A stretch of DNA of 64,000 bases. Source: Actinomadura luteofluorescens (lineage in GTDB: Bacteria; Actinomycetota; Actinomycetes; Streptosporangiales; Streptosporangiaceae). The stretch is taken from the NCBI RefSeq assembly GCF_013409365.1, contig NZ_JACCBA010000001.1, positions 8,618,001-8,682,000 of the forward strand, written 5' to 3'. Shown piece by piece: positions 15,481 through 23,835 of the stretch. Both the position numbers and the translations under genes were made by a program. The notes beneath the pieces were generated by a model. It saw only the letters and a list, made by a program, of their open reading frames with translations, was not told the origin of the DNA and ran no database searches. The stretch's first letter is position 1, and every line of letters starts with the position of its first letter.

Positions 15481-15535
15481 GGGCATCGTGCGCTAGGTGG
15501 GTCCTCCCGTCAGCCTGATCTAGCGCATGGTGCCC
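15481..15535. repeat. Inverted repeat after int
   Basis: GGGCATCGTGCGCTAG (15481-15496) and CTAGCGCATGGTGCCC (15520-15535) pair over 14 of 16 positions. It begins 11 bases after the int stop, so it may be the int terminator or an integrase arm site. It contains an ATG (15527) that is a poor gene start for this reason. Confidence 0.5.
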
Positions 15536-15562
15536 ATTCCTCCATTGATCCCACGAGAAAGT

Positions 15563-16108
15563 ATGTCCCGTGGCAGCCTGGTACGCATGACACCTGCTGC
15601 TGTGGTAGCCCTCGGCGCCCTGCTGTTTACCGTGCTGTCGTTCTGGTTGCTCAACGCTCGGCCTGGGCGACTCAAGTCGTACGAGCCGCACACGTTCGCC
15701 GCCATCCTGGGAAGCGCGGTAAGGATCAGGCTTCCGCTTGTTCTGCACAACACGGGGGCGCTGCCGATCATCGTGCAGAACCTTCGCCTGTGCGTACCCG
15801 ACGACGCACCCTTGCTATGGATCACGACGCGTTCTCAACTCAAGCCAGCGTCCTCTGACAACCACCAGTTCGCTTCTGTCTTCCACGTGCCCGGACGTAC
15901 CGCGAAAGAGGTGTTTGTGGAGTTCGGGCGGGACGATCCGCTAGCGGCCAAGGACTACCCCGTGCGGGTTGAGGTCAAGCTTGCACACAAAGATCAATGG
16001 CAGCCACTCGTCTCGTTTCTTCTGCTGGCAGGTCAGGCCGGGCAACCTGCTTACATCACCTACAGCAACGATCCAGAGATCGTCCCGCGGCGAGAGCTTG
16101 AGGCATGA
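15563..16108 (+). CDS. Membrane-anchored hypothetical protein, AICE cargo
   Basis: A 181-residue protein of unknown function. A basic start (MSRGSLVR) leads into one transmembrane helix (about residues 11-31), then a beta-rich extracellular or cytoplasmic domain with segments such as YEPHTFAAILG, LPLVLHNTGALPIIVQNL and EVFVEFGRDD, resembling a small beta sandwich. ATG 15587 is an alternative start; ATG 15527 lies in a hairpin. The gene sits between int and the attachment site and has clearly lower GC than the rest, so it may be a recently acquired cargo gene. Confidence 0.6.
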   Translation: MSRGSLVRMTPAAVVALGALLFTVLSFWLLNARPGRLKSYEPHTFAAILGSAVRIRLPLVLHNTGALPIIVQNLRLCVPDDAPLLWITTRSQLKPASSDNHQFASVFHVPGRTAKEVFVEFGRDDPLAAKDYPVRVEVKLAHKDQWQPLVSFLLLAGQAGQPAYITYSNDPEIVPRRELEA

Positions 16109-16142
16109 GGGAGCGTCGGAGCGTGTGCGGAGGGACCGCGGC

Positions 16143-16164
16143 GGCTGTACATCGTGGCTGTACA
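16143..16164. repeat. GGCTGTACA direct repeat beside att
   Basis: GGCTGTACA occurs at 16143-16151 and 16156-16164, 13 bp apart and about 50 bp from the tRNA end. Short direct repeats at this distance are what integrase arm-type sites look like. Confidence 0.4.
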
Positions 16165-16171
16165 GACGACT

Positions 16172-16205
16172 AGAGGCCAGCTCCCGATGATCGGAAGTGG
16201 CCTCT
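16172..16205. terminator. Hairpin between AICE cargo and tRNA
   Basis: AGAGGCCA (16172-16179) and TGGCCTCT (16198-16205) pair perfectly, with an inner CCGA/TCGG pair. It can serve as terminator for the tRNA transcript on the minus strand or for the cargo gene. Confidence 0.5.
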
Positions 16206-16213
16206 GAGCTCTG

Positions 16214-16260
16214 TCGGGACGGCGGGATTTGAACCCACGACCCCTTGACCCCCAGTCAAG
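16214..16260. other. Attachment site (tRNA-Pro 3' half), approximate
   Basis: The 3' half of tRNA-Pro is the expected crossover core because the int side of the AICE abuts it and the tRNA remains complete. The matching left copy is not in the window, so the core length cannot be measured. Confidence 0.6.
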
Positions 16261-16287
16261 TGCGCTGCCAAACTGCGCTACGTCCCG
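16214..16287 (-). tRNA. tRNA-Pro(GGG)
   Basis: On the minus strand a full cloverleaf folds: acceptor CGGGACG/CGTCCCG, D arm GCGC/GCGC, anticodon stem CTTGA/TCAAG with loop CTGGGGG (anticodon GGG), T arm GTGGG-TTCAAAT-CCCGC, discriminator A. CCA is not encoded. A TAGAGT -10 box (16312-16317, minus strand) lies about 25 bases upstream. Confidence 0.95.
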
Positions 16288-16380
16288 GTGCCCGTTTGAG
16301 CGGGCGTGATTACTCTAGCGCAGTCTGCGGGGTCGTGCGTACCGAGATACGGGGGTGCGGATCTCTGGTAGGCAGGCCTG

Positions 16381-17256
16381 ATGGTGCGTGTGCGGGTGGT
16401 GCTGGCCGGGGTCGTGGGTCTGGGCCTGGTGTGCGGGTGCGGGGACGGTGGAGGGGCTCGGCCGGTGAGCGGGAGTCTTGAGTCGAAAGGCGCCGTGCCG
16501 CGGGTTTCGGAGAAGCCGTCGAAGGTGCCGGTCGTGCGGGTGCCGGCTGGGGTGCGGGCCTCGTACGAGGTGTTCGATCGGGCTTCGGGGCGGGTGGTGG
16601 CCGCTCGGGCGACGCGGCAGACGTTTCGGTCGGCGTCGGTGGTGAAGATCCTTATCGCGTTGGACTACATGGATCGGCACGAGGTGTCGGCGGCCGATCG
16701 CCGGTTGCTGGTGCCGATGCTGCGGTCGAGCGACGACGGGGCGGCCACGGAGTTCTGGCGTCGGGGCGGGCAGGGGCGGGTCATCGAGCGGATGGTGCGG
16801 AAGGTCGGGTTGGAGGACACCGCGCCGCCGCCCGCGGAGAAGCCCGGGTTCTGGGGGTATACGGCGCTCAGTGCGCGGGACGTCGTGCGGATGTACCGGT
16901 ATCTGCTGGACGAGGCGCCGGAGGGGCAGCGGGAGTTCGTGCTCCAGCAGTTGCGCAGGTCGACGCCGTGCGGGACGGACGGGTTCGACCAGACGTTCGG
17001 GATTCCGCGGGCGGTGAGGCGGCCGTGGGCCGTCAAGCAGGGGTGGTCAGGGTTCGGGGAGACGCCGGCGGAGCCGTGCCACGTGCGGCCGGCGGCGTGG
17101 CGGCCCGACCTGGGGCTGGGGCGGCCCGTGCTGCACACGACAGGGGTCGTGGGGGACAGGATCGTGGTGGTGCTGACGCTGCATCCGGCGGGGACGTCGT
17201 TCCGGACGGCGGCGGCGCGGATCACCTCGCTGACACGGCAGGTGGCCCGGGCGTGA
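16381..17256 (+). CDS. Beta-lactamase-like serine hydrolase lipoprotein
   Basis: A 291-residue exported protein. Residues 1-20 are a lipoprotein signal with a VCGC lipobox (Cys-20). The serine beta-lactamase/transpeptidase fold is shown by SVVK (Ser-86, Lys-89), an SDD triad at about 117-119 in the place of SDN, and KQG (219-221) in place of KTG. The altered second and third motifs make true beta-lactam hydrolysis uncertain; cell-wall peptide binding is equally possible. It stands alone downstream of the tRNA. Confidence 0.75.
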   Translation: MVRVRVVLAGVVGLGLVCGCGDGGGARPVSGSLESKGAVPRVSEKPSKVPVVRVPAGVRASYEVFDRASGRVVAARATRQTFRSASVVKILIALDYMDRHEVSAADRRLLVPMLRSSDDGAATEFWRRGGQGRVIERMVRKVGLEDTAPPPAEKPGFWGYTALSARDVVRMYRYLLDEAPEGQREFVLQQLRRSTPCGTDGFDQTFGIPRAVRRPWAVKQGWSGFGETPAEPCHVRPAAWRPDLGLGRPVLHTTGVVGDRIVVVLTLHPAGTSFRTAAARITSLTRQVARA

Positions 17257-17443
17257 CGTGGGTCACACGGTGTGGCAGGGGTCCGTTTTGAGAGGGTCAC
17301 CGGAAGCGGTCGAGTTCGGACGCCAACGGAAAACCCGGGCAAAGATCTGGACACTTTACTCAGGGATGGGCGAATAGTCCCTCGCTGACGTATGTAGCTT
17401 TTTTCTCCCAGGGGCAGGTGACGCCGAACGGGGGACAGGGTTG

Positions 17444-19333
17444 GTGGAAGCGGAGGGCATCCAGCCCGGGGTGCACGTTGCGGACCTGGAGGACCTGCGG
17501 GGCGCCGCGCACGACCGTGCGGTGCTGGCGGAGGCGCGGGTCGTGCTGGCCCGGCGTCTCGGCGTCCCGCCGGGCGAGGCCCTGCAGCACCTGATCTGGC
17601 TCGCGCGCGACCTGGACATGGAGATGGTCGAGGCGGCGTCGCTGCTGGTCAAGGACGGGGGCGGCGGGCCGGTGGGGGCCGTGTTGGCGGGTCGCCGGGC
17701 GCCGCGCACGGAGGAGGTCCCCGCGGAGCGCCAGGCCGTCCTGTCGGAGGCCGAGGACGTGCTGCGCCGGGTGACGGCCGAGGACACCGCGGGGGACGCG
17801 GAGGTCCTCGCGCGGGTGCCCGAGGATCCGGCGGCGACGGCGGTGCTGGAGGGGGCGCTCGACTCGGCGGCCCATCTGGTCCCGGTGCGGGGGCCGGACG
17901 GCAATGTGGCGGACTTCCTCTTCGCGGAGCTCAACGGTGTTGCCAAGGACATGTTCGGGCGGGGCCGGGAGGAGCTGACCGGGCTGCGGCTGCTGCGGAC
18001 GGATCCGGGTGCGGTGCTCAGCGGCCTGTTCGACGACTATGTCGGGGTGCTGGAGTCCGGGACGCGATTGGAACGTTCCTCGATCCAGTACTCGACGGCT
18101 CAGCGCGGCCTGTCCCGCTCGTCGCGGATGAGCGTGCGGTGCGTGCGGGTGCCGACCGGCATCTGCGTGACCTGGCGTTACCACCTGGCCGAGGACCGCA
18201 TCGCGCGGCGGCTGGAGCGGGTCGAGCGGCTCGCCCTGATCGGGTTCGGGGAGTGGGACCTCGCGACGGGGGAGGCGGACTGGACGCCGCAGATGCTGGC
18301 CAACTACGGCCTTTCCCCCGACGAGGTGCCGCCGATGCCGCACGACCTGCCGAAGGTCGTGGCCGACGACGACCTCCCGCTGGTCGAGGAGGCCGTGCAG
18401 ACGATGTTCTCGCGTCGTGAGCCGGTCGAGGCGGAGCACCGCGTGATCGGCCACGACGGGACGCCCCGCCACCTGTGGGTGTTCGCCGAGCCGGTGCTCG
18501 GGGAGTCCGGGCTGCCCGTCTCGATCAACATCGTCTCGCAGGACATCACCCGGCGGCGCGGGGTGGAGCGCGCGCTGGCCGAGACCCGCCGGCAGATGCT
18601 GCGCCAGCAGGCGCGGACGGCGCAGGAGCGGCGCGTGGCGGTGACGCTGCGGCGGGCCATCCTGCCGGACGAGGACGAGGTGGAGCAGCTTCCGGGCATG
18701 TGCACCTCGATCCGCAGCATGGCGGCGGAGAGCACGGCCCGCATCGGCGGCGACTGGTTCGCGACCAAGGCCCTCCAGGACGGGCGGGCGATGTTCGCCA
18801 TCGGGGACGCGGCCGGGCACGGGCTGCCGGCGGCGGCGGCGATGGCGCGGACGCGGAACGGCCTGCTCGGCCTCGCCTGTACGGGGGAGCGGGCGGGACG
18901 GCTGGTCGGCTGGCTGAACGAGTTGATCGGCGCCATGGACCCGCCCGCGACGGGCACCGCCATCGTCGCCCACTACGACCCGGCCCGCCACGTCCTGGAG
19001 TGGACGTGCGCGGGCCATCCGCCGCCGATCCTGGTCCGGGACGGGCGGGCGACCCCGCTGGAGGTGGTCCGGGACCCGATGCTCGGCGCCATGCCCGGCT
19101 GGGAGTACACGACGATCACCACCGGGCTCGACTCGGGCGACATGCTCTTCCTCTACACCGACGGCCTGGTGGAGCGCAGGGACGCGGACCTGGACGAGCG
19201 GATCGGCCGCCTGACCCACATCCTGCGTGACAGCTCCTCGCGTCCCGAGCGGGTGCTGGACGAGGTGCTCGCGCGGATGGAGCACGACCGGGCGGCCGAC
19301 GACACCACGCTCTTCGCCCTTTACGTGGAGTGA
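17444..19333 (+). CDS. ANTAR-PAS-PAS-SpoIIE protein phosphatase
   Basis: A 629-residue signalling protein. Residues about 15-75 match an ANTAR RNA-binding domain (AEARVVLARRLGVPPGEALQ and LARDLDMEMVEAASLLV). About 125-245 and 260-375 are two PAS-like sensor domains, the second of the PAS-3 fold (GEWDLATGEADW). About 400-628 is a PP2C/SpoIIE phosphatase with GGDWFA, GDAAGHG and the C-terminal DDTTLFAL metal-binding motifs. SpoIIE phosphatases act on anti-anti-sigma factors. GTG 17444 is preferred over TTG 17441. Joining an RNA-binding ANTAR domain to a SpoIIE output is uncommon. Confidence 0.82.
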   Translation: MEAEGIQPGVHVADLEDLRGAAHDRAVLAEARVVLARRLGVPPGEALQHLIWLARDLDMEMVEAASLLVKDGGGGPVGAVLAGRRAPRTEEVPAERQAVLSEAEDVLRRVTAEDTAGDAEVLARVPEDPAATAVLEGALDSAAHLVPVRGPDGNVADFLFAELNGVAKDMFGRGREELTGLRLLRTDPGAVLSGLFDDYVGVLESGTRLERSSIQYSTAQRGLSRSSRMSVRCVRVPTGICVTWRYHLAEDRIARRLERVERLALIGFGEWDLATGEADWTPQMLANYGLSPDEVPPMPHDLPKVVADDDLPLVEEAVQTMFSRREPVEAEHRVIGHDGTPRHLWVFAEPVLGESGLPVSINIVSQDITRRRGVERALAETRRQMLRQQARTAQERRVAVTLRRAILPDEDEVEQLPGMCTSIRSMAAESTARIGGDWFATKALQDGRAMFAIGDAAGHGLPAAAAMARTRNGLLGLACTGERAGRLVGWLNELIGAMDPPATGTAIVAHYDPARHVLEWTCAGHPPPILVRDGRATPLEVVRDPMLGAMPGWEYTTITTGLDSGDMLFLYTDGLVERRDADLDERIGRLTHILRDSSSRPERVLDEVLARMEHDRAADDTTLFALYVE

Positions 19334-19792
19334 CCGTCCGGGCCTCGCGGTGACGAACCGCACGCCTGGCCAGCCAAGATCGCCGAGTGTGACGTGCGCC
19401 TCACCCGGCGGGGTGGTCGAGGTCGCGGACACCCGGGCGGCAGGTGCCGGCCGCCCGCAATTCGATCTTCTTTACCTTTTCCCGAAGGGCCGGTAAGTAC
19501 GGCGGGCAAGGGGTTGCGGGGCGTCCTGACAAAGATCGGGAAGACGCGGGACCGTCTCCGTGTTGGGAGTCTCTTGGAAGGGCTTTGAGCAGGCAAGACT
19601 TTACTTTATGCCTGGTTTGCTTTTCTTGAGAAGGTTGGTACCTTCGATCCCGAATCACGCAACGCGTCCCATGCGTTGCCACCGGCCGCACCATGCGCGG
19701 CCGAGGATCGCGGAGCGGAATCCGCACGCGATGCGCGCCATGTGACGCGCGCCCCCTCATCAAGATCTGTCAGTGAAGGCATCCGTATACCT
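19334..19792. other. Leader region upstream of the riboswitch, no gene seen
   Basis: This 459-base stretch has no convincing gene. It includes an AT-rich segment around 19590-19645 (CAGGCA/TGCCTG inverted pair and a GAAGGT-TGGT-ACCTTC hairpin at 19630-19645) that probably holds the promoter of the riboswitch transcript. Confidence 0.5.
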
Positions 19793-19943
19793 GCACCGCT
19801 CGCGCGGTGCGAGGCCGAGTCCGCCCGGTCGATGCGACCGGATCGGAGCCGGGGACCCACGTTTCTGGGGTGAATCGGCGCGCCCGAGAGTCGCGCCGTA
19901 GGGCTGCTTCCATGCCCGAATCCGTCAGCTAACCCGGTAGGCG
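19793..19943 (+). promoter_or_regulatory. ydaO-yuaA (c-di-AMP) riboswitch
   Basis: The RNA has the family hallmarks: a first stem GCACCGC-TCGC-GCGGTGC (19793-19810), GGGGACCCAC followed by GGGGTGAATCG at about 19850-19877, and the nearly invariant CGTCAGCTAACCCGGTAGGC end at about 19923-19942. In actinobacteria this class precedes cell-wall hydrolase genes, as here. It would couple hydrolase expression to cyclic di-AMP and osmotic state. Confidence 0.93.
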
Positions 19944-19969
19944 CCATGGAAGACAAGGAGATTCCCTGC

Positions 19970-20737
19970 ATGTCCGGTCTGTTCGATCGACTTTCGCTCC
20001 ACCGCCTCACGCCCGAGGACAAGGCCGTCGGCGTCGCCGTCGGCGCGGTCCTGGCCGGCGCGGTCGGGCTCTCGGTGGTCAACCCCCTCGCCGGCGGCCG
20101 CGCGGTCGCCGAGACCTCCGCCCAGACGGCGGCGGTCGCCGAGCAGGGCACCGCCGCGCACGACTCCTCCCAGGTCAAGACTGTGAAGGCCGAGAACGTC
20201 GCGGCCGAGGCGCGGCGCGAGGGCTTCAAGGTCCCCCCGCACGCCGTCAAGCCCGCCGAAGTGATCAAGCTCGCGCAGCAGCAGGTCGGCGTCCACGAGG
20301 GCAAGGGCGGCCAGACCAAGTACCACAAGTGGTACGTCTCGACCCCGCAGGCGAAGGCCACCGCCAAGCGCGACGGCGGCTTCTCGGTCAAGGAGTACAA
20401 CGGCGCCCAGTGGTGCAACATGTTCGTCTCCTGGCTCGGCGCCCAGACCGGCGTCAAGAACATGGGCTGGGACGCCTACACCGTCCAGCACGCCAGCTGG
20501 TTCAAGCAGACCGACCGCTGGGGCCACAAGGCCAAGCCGGGCGCCGTGGTGTTCTTCGACTGGCAGGACGGCTCGAAGGCCGGCATCGGTGACATCGACC
20601 ACGTCGGCATCGTCGTCAAGGACAACGGCGACGGCAGCATCACCACCATCGAGGGCAACACCGAGAACGCGGTGAAGAAGAAGGTCCGCGAGAAGTCGCA
20701 GGTCGTCGGCTACGGCTACCCCGACTACGCCCGCTGA
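19970..20737 (+). CDS. CHAP-domain cell-wall hydrolase
   Basis: ATG 19970 is chosen because AAGGAG (19955-19960) precedes it by 9 bases; an in-frame ATG at 19946 lies at the end of the riboswitch. The 255-residue protein has an N-terminal hydrophobic helix (about 19-40) for export and a CHAP domain (about 95-255) with Cys-149 (QWCNMF), His-211 (DIDHVGIV) and Glu-228 (TTIEGNT). CHAP enzymes cut peptidoglycan peptides or cross-links. The c-di-AMP riboswitch upstream is its likely regulator, and a strong terminator follows. Confidence 0.9.
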   Translation: MSGLFDRLSLHRLTPEDKAVGVAVGAVLAGAVGLSVVNPLAGGRAVAETSAQTAAVAEQGTAAHDSSQVKTVKAENVAAEARREGFKVPPHAVKPAEVIKLAQQQVGVHEGKGGQTKYHKWYVSTPQAKATAKRDGGFSVKEYNGAQWCNMFVSWLGAQTGVKNMGWDAYTVQHASWFKQTDRWGHKAKPGAVVFFDWQDGSKAGIGDIDHVGIVVKDNGDGSITTIEGNTENAVKKKVREKSQVVGYGYPDYAR

Positions 20738-20773
20738 CCCGAACGCCCCCCGAGAAGGCGCACACTCCATGAG

Positions 20774-20799
20774 GGCGCCCGGCCCCCCGGCCGGGCGCC
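20774..20799 (+). terminator. Terminator after the CHAP gene
   Basis: GGCGCCCGGCC (20774-20784), loop CCCC, GGCCGGGCGCC (20789-20799): an 11-bp perfect stem followed by TTC. Confidence 0.75.
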
Positions 20800-20943
20800 T
20801 TCAGGTGTTCCGGGTGTTGTGCCCAATGCCTCCGCTCACGGTGGGTAATGCGAAGCGTTGACAGCTTTTGATCCCTCTTGGACCTCAGTGCGGCGTTCGT
20901 GGAAAGGAAAGCAGCACGCCGGAGTCTGCGGAGGGGGATGCCC

Positions 20944-23835
20944 ATGGCGGTGCGCCCGGATGTCAGCGTGGTGGTGATCGCCTACAACGACGCGCGGAGG
21001 CTCCCGCGGGCGGTGGCCTCGACGCTGGCGCAGTCGCTGGGCGGCGTCGAGACGGTGATCGTCGACGACGCGAGCACCGACGGCACCGGCGAGGCCGCCG
21101 ACCGGCTCGCCGCGGCCCATCCCGGACGGGTCCGGGCCGTCCACCTGCCGGCCAACTCCGGGGGATGCGGCCGTCCCCGCAACACCGGGATCGAGACGTC
21201 CACGGGCCGGTACGTGATGTTCCTCGACAGCGACGACCTGCTGGACCGGCACGCCTGCCTCAACCTCCTCGCCGCCGCCGAGGACACCGGCGCCGACATG
21301 GTCTCCGGGCTCTGCGACCGGATCTTCCTCGACGTGCCCGAGGGCGCCAAGGGACGCATCCGCCCCTGGTATCCGTGGCTCTACCGGCACAGCGCCGTCT
21401 ACGAGTCGCTGAACGAGAACCCCGACCTCCTCTACGACACCCTGTCGACCAACAAGGCGTACCGGCGCGGTTTCCTGGAGGAGCACGGGCTGCGGTTCGT
21501 GGAGCGGCTGCACTACGAGGACCTGCTGTTCACCGCCGAGGCCTACCTTGAGGCGGGGCGCACCGCCCTGATCCCGCACCGCGTCTACAACTGGCTGGTC
21601 AAGGAGCGGACGCGGGCGCCGTCGATCTCCAACCGGCGCACCGAGCTGGCCAACTTCGCCGACCGGCTGGAGATCCACCGCCGCATCGACATGCTCTTCG
21701 CGCTGCGCGGCGCCTACGACCTGCAGCGGGCCAAGGACGTCAAGTTCGTCAACCACGACCTGGTGCTCTACCTGCGCGACCTGCGCGACAAGGCCCCCGC
21801 CCACCAGGCGCGCTTCCTCGATCTGGCCGCCGCCTACCTGGCCGAACTGGACCCGCGGGTCTTCGAGCAGGCCAACCCGCTGCCCGCGATCGCCGCCCAC
21901 CTGATCCGCGAGGGCGACCACGCGGGGGCGCTCGCCGCCGCCGAGTACGACCCCGTGAAGCGTCCCGAACTGCGCGCCCGCCTCGTGGAGCGGGACGGGC
22001 GCGTCTACTGGGGCGCCGGGCGCCCCCGCGGGACGCTCGGCCGCCGCGTCCTGGACGTCACGGCCTTCGGCTTCCACGTGCGGCCCCTCCGGGAGCTGCG
22101 CCCGGCGAACACCGTCACCCGGCTGGAGACGCGCGGCGGCCGCGTGCTCATGGCCGGGTACGTGCTGAACCCGCTGGAGCGGATCCCGCGGGGAGCGGAG
22201 CTGGCCGGAACGCTGGAGTTCCTCGACCGGCGCCGCCGGGCGAGGAAGGGACGGATCCGCGCGTCCGTCCGGCACGAGGGCGACCGGCTCACCTGGCGGG
22301 CCGAGTTCGACCCGGCCCGCAAGATCCGCCCTTTCGGGTTCATCGACCCCGTCTGGGACGTCCGGCTGAGGATCCGGGTGGACGGCGAGGAGGTGGTCAC
22401 GCGGCTCGGCGAGGGCCGCGGGTCGCCGTCGCTCGGCGGCGTCGCGCTGCCCGTCCGCCCGCGGCTGACGCGGTTCGCGGGGGACCGGCTCCGCTCGTAC
22501 GTCACCGAGGGAGGGCACCTGGCGTTCGCCCTGGAGACGGGGAGCCCGTGGGCGCGGCTCACCCGCGCGCTCGCCCGCCGCGCCGCCCTGTCCCGCCCGG
22601 CGCGGCTGGCCCGCCGTCGGGCGCGGTCGCTGGACAGGGCGGTGCGCCGGACGCTGACCGGCCGGAACACCAAGATCGTCGTGTTCAACCGGGTGCTGAG
22701 CCGGCTGCCCGTCCGGACCGGCCTGGCGGTCTTCGAGAGCCAGCTCGGCCGCCACTACTCCGACAACCCGAAGTACCTCTACCGGGAGCTGCGCAGGTCC
22801 GGGCGTCCGGTGACGGCGGTGTGGTCGTACGCGTCGTCCCCCAAGGGGTTCCCGGACGACGCCCGGCTCGTCAAGCGCGGATCATGGGCGTACTACCTGG
22901 CGCTCGCGCGGGCCCAGTTCTGGATCGACAACCAGGGCTTCCCGGACCGGCTGCGCAAGCGTCCCGAGACCACCTACATCCAGACCTGGCACGGGTCGGC
23001 GTTCAAGCTGATGGGGCTGGACCAGCCGCGGTTGAAGTCGGGCCCCGCGGGCGACCAGGCGCGGCTGCGGAGGATGGTGGAGCGCTTCGACTGCTTCCTG
23101 GTGCGCTCCGGGCACGACACCGAGACGCTCTGCGGCGGTCTCGGCGTCCGCTCCGAGCTGCTCCCGGTGGGGTATCCCCGCAACGACCCCCTGGTCAACG
23201 GGGTGGACGGCGATCCGGAGCTGGCCTCCGAGGTCGCGGCCCTGCGCGACGCGCTCGGCCTGGACGACGGGCGCCGCGCCGTCCTGTACGCGCCCACGTA
23301 CGTCACCGGGCCGAAGGGGCGTCCCGTCCGGCTGCTGGACCCGCCGGTGGATCCGGCGGTCTTCGCGCGGGAGCTGGGGGAGGAGTACGTCCTGCTCGTC
23401 CGGCCCCACTACCTGTGCCGGGCGAACGTGCCGCCGGGCGCCCGCGAGGTCATGCGCGACGTCGGCGCGGTGCCCGACGTGACGCCGCTCCTGCTGCTGG
23501 CGGACGCGCTCGTCACCGACCACTCCTCGATCATGTTCGACTTCGCCCTGCTCGACCGGCCGATCGTGCTGCACCTCCCGGACGGCCGGGACCTCGCCGC
23601 CGGCTACTTCGACCTGGAGCGGCACGGCCCCGGGCCGATCACCCGCACCGAGGACGAGCTCGTCGCCGCGCTCGCCGGCCTGGAGGCGGCCGAGGCCGTG
23701 CACGCCAGGCGGCGCCGCGCGTTCGCCACGCGCTTCGGCGAGCACGACCGCGGCACCGCCGCCCGGGCGGTGGCGGACCGCTACTTCCCGGCCGCGCCGA
23801 GCAGGAGGGGGAAGCGCCATGGCCGCGCCGCGTGA
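20944..23835 (+). CDS. GT2 glycosyltransferase fused to TagF-like CDP-glycerol glycerophosphotransferase
   Basis: A 963-residue two-domain enzyme. Residues about 6-235 are a family 2 glycosyltransferase (VSVVVIAYNDARRL, DSDD metal site at 95-98). About 600-940 match TagB/TagF glycerophosphotransferases, with the typical TWHGS at 681-685 and VTDHSSIMFDFALLDRP near 860. The middle (about 350-590) is a beta-rich linker domain. Such fusions build teichoic-acid-like polymers on the inner face of the membrane. ATG 20944 has GGAGGGGG at a 6-base distance; ATG 20938 is too close to it. It overlaps the next gene by 17 bases. Confidence 0.85.
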   Translation: MAVRPDVSVVVIAYNDARRLPRAVASTLAQSLGGVETVIVDDASTDGTGEAADRLAAAHPGRVRAVHLPANSGGCGRPRNTGIETSTGRYVMFLDSDDLLDRHACLNLLAAAEDTGADMVSGLCDRIFLDVPEGAKGRIRPWYPWLYRHSAVYESLNENPDLLYDTLSTNKAYRRGFLEEHGLRFVERLHYEDLLFTAEAYLEAGRTALIPHRVYNWLVKERTRAPSISNRRTELANFADRLEIHRRIDMLFALRGAYDLQRAKDVKFVNHDLVLYLRDLRDKAPAHQARFLDLAAAYLAELDPRVFEQANPLPAIAAHLIREGDHAGALAAAEYDPVKRPELRARLVERDGRVYWGAGRPRGTLGRRVLDVTAFGFHVRPLRELRPANTVTRLETRGGRVLMAGYVLNPLERIPRGAELAGTLEFLDRRRRARKGRIRASVRHEGDRLTWRAEFDPARKIRPFGFIDPVWDVRLRIRVDGEEVVTRLGEGRGSPSLGGVALPVRPRLTRFAGDRLRSYVTEGGHLAFALETGSPWARLTRALARRAALSRPARLARRRARSLDRAVRRTLTGRNTKIVVFNRVLSRLPVRTGLAVFESQLGRHYSDNPKYLYRELRRSGRPVTAVWSYASSPKGFPDDARLVKRGSWAYYLALARAQFWIDNQGFPDRLRKRPETTYIQTWHGSAFKLMGLDQPRLKSGPAGDQARLRRMVERFDCFLVRSGHDTETLCGGLGVRSELLPVGYPRNDPLVNGVDGDPELASEVAALRDALGLDDGRRAVLYAPTYVTGPKGRPVRLLDPPVDPAVFARELGEEYVLLVRPHYLCRANVPPGAREVMRDVGAVPDVTPLLLLADALVTDHSSIMFDFALLDRPIVLHLPDGRDLAAGYFDLERHGPGPITRTEDELVAALAGLEAAEAVHARRRRAFATRFGEHDRGTAARAVADRYFPAAPSRRGKRHGRAA

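Larger units (their letters stand above)
1..16260. mobile_element. Actinomycete integrative and conjugative element (AICE), left end missing
   Basis: The segment carries the usual AICE set in the usual order: GntR repressor, small zinc-ribbon genes, Spd-like membrane protein, TraB/FtsK translocase, primase-polymerase with partner ATPase, excisionase and tyrosine integrase. The integrase lies about 0.7 kb from the 3' end of a tRNA-Pro gene, the classical target for these elements, which move as double-stranded DNA pumped by TraB. No second copy of the tRNA 3' end is visible in the window, so the other attachment site is to the left of base 1. The right border is set at the tRNA 3' half and is approximate. 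Confidence 0.9.

Noticed and set aside
15527..15562. ATG at 15527 as start of the cargo gene
   Set aside because: It lies inside an inverted repeat and has no ribosome site; starts at 15563 or 15587 place the basic residues and TM helix normally.
1..16260. A second attachment site within the window
   Set aside because: I looked for the tRNA 3' sequence elsewhere in the first 16 kb and found no copy.
17360..19432. 690-codon minus-strand frame opposite the SpoIIE phosphatase
   Set aside because: Composition is Arg/His/Pro rich as expected for antisense of GC-rich coding DNA, with no family motif, while the plus strand has clear domains.
19946..19969. ATG at 19946 as start of the CHAP gene
   Set aside because: It is at the end of the riboswitch and without a ribosome site; AAGGAG serves ATG 19970.
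20836..22755. Minus-strand frame opposite the TagF-like gene
   Set aside because: Antisense shadow; repeated His/Glu/Val content without a known fold.
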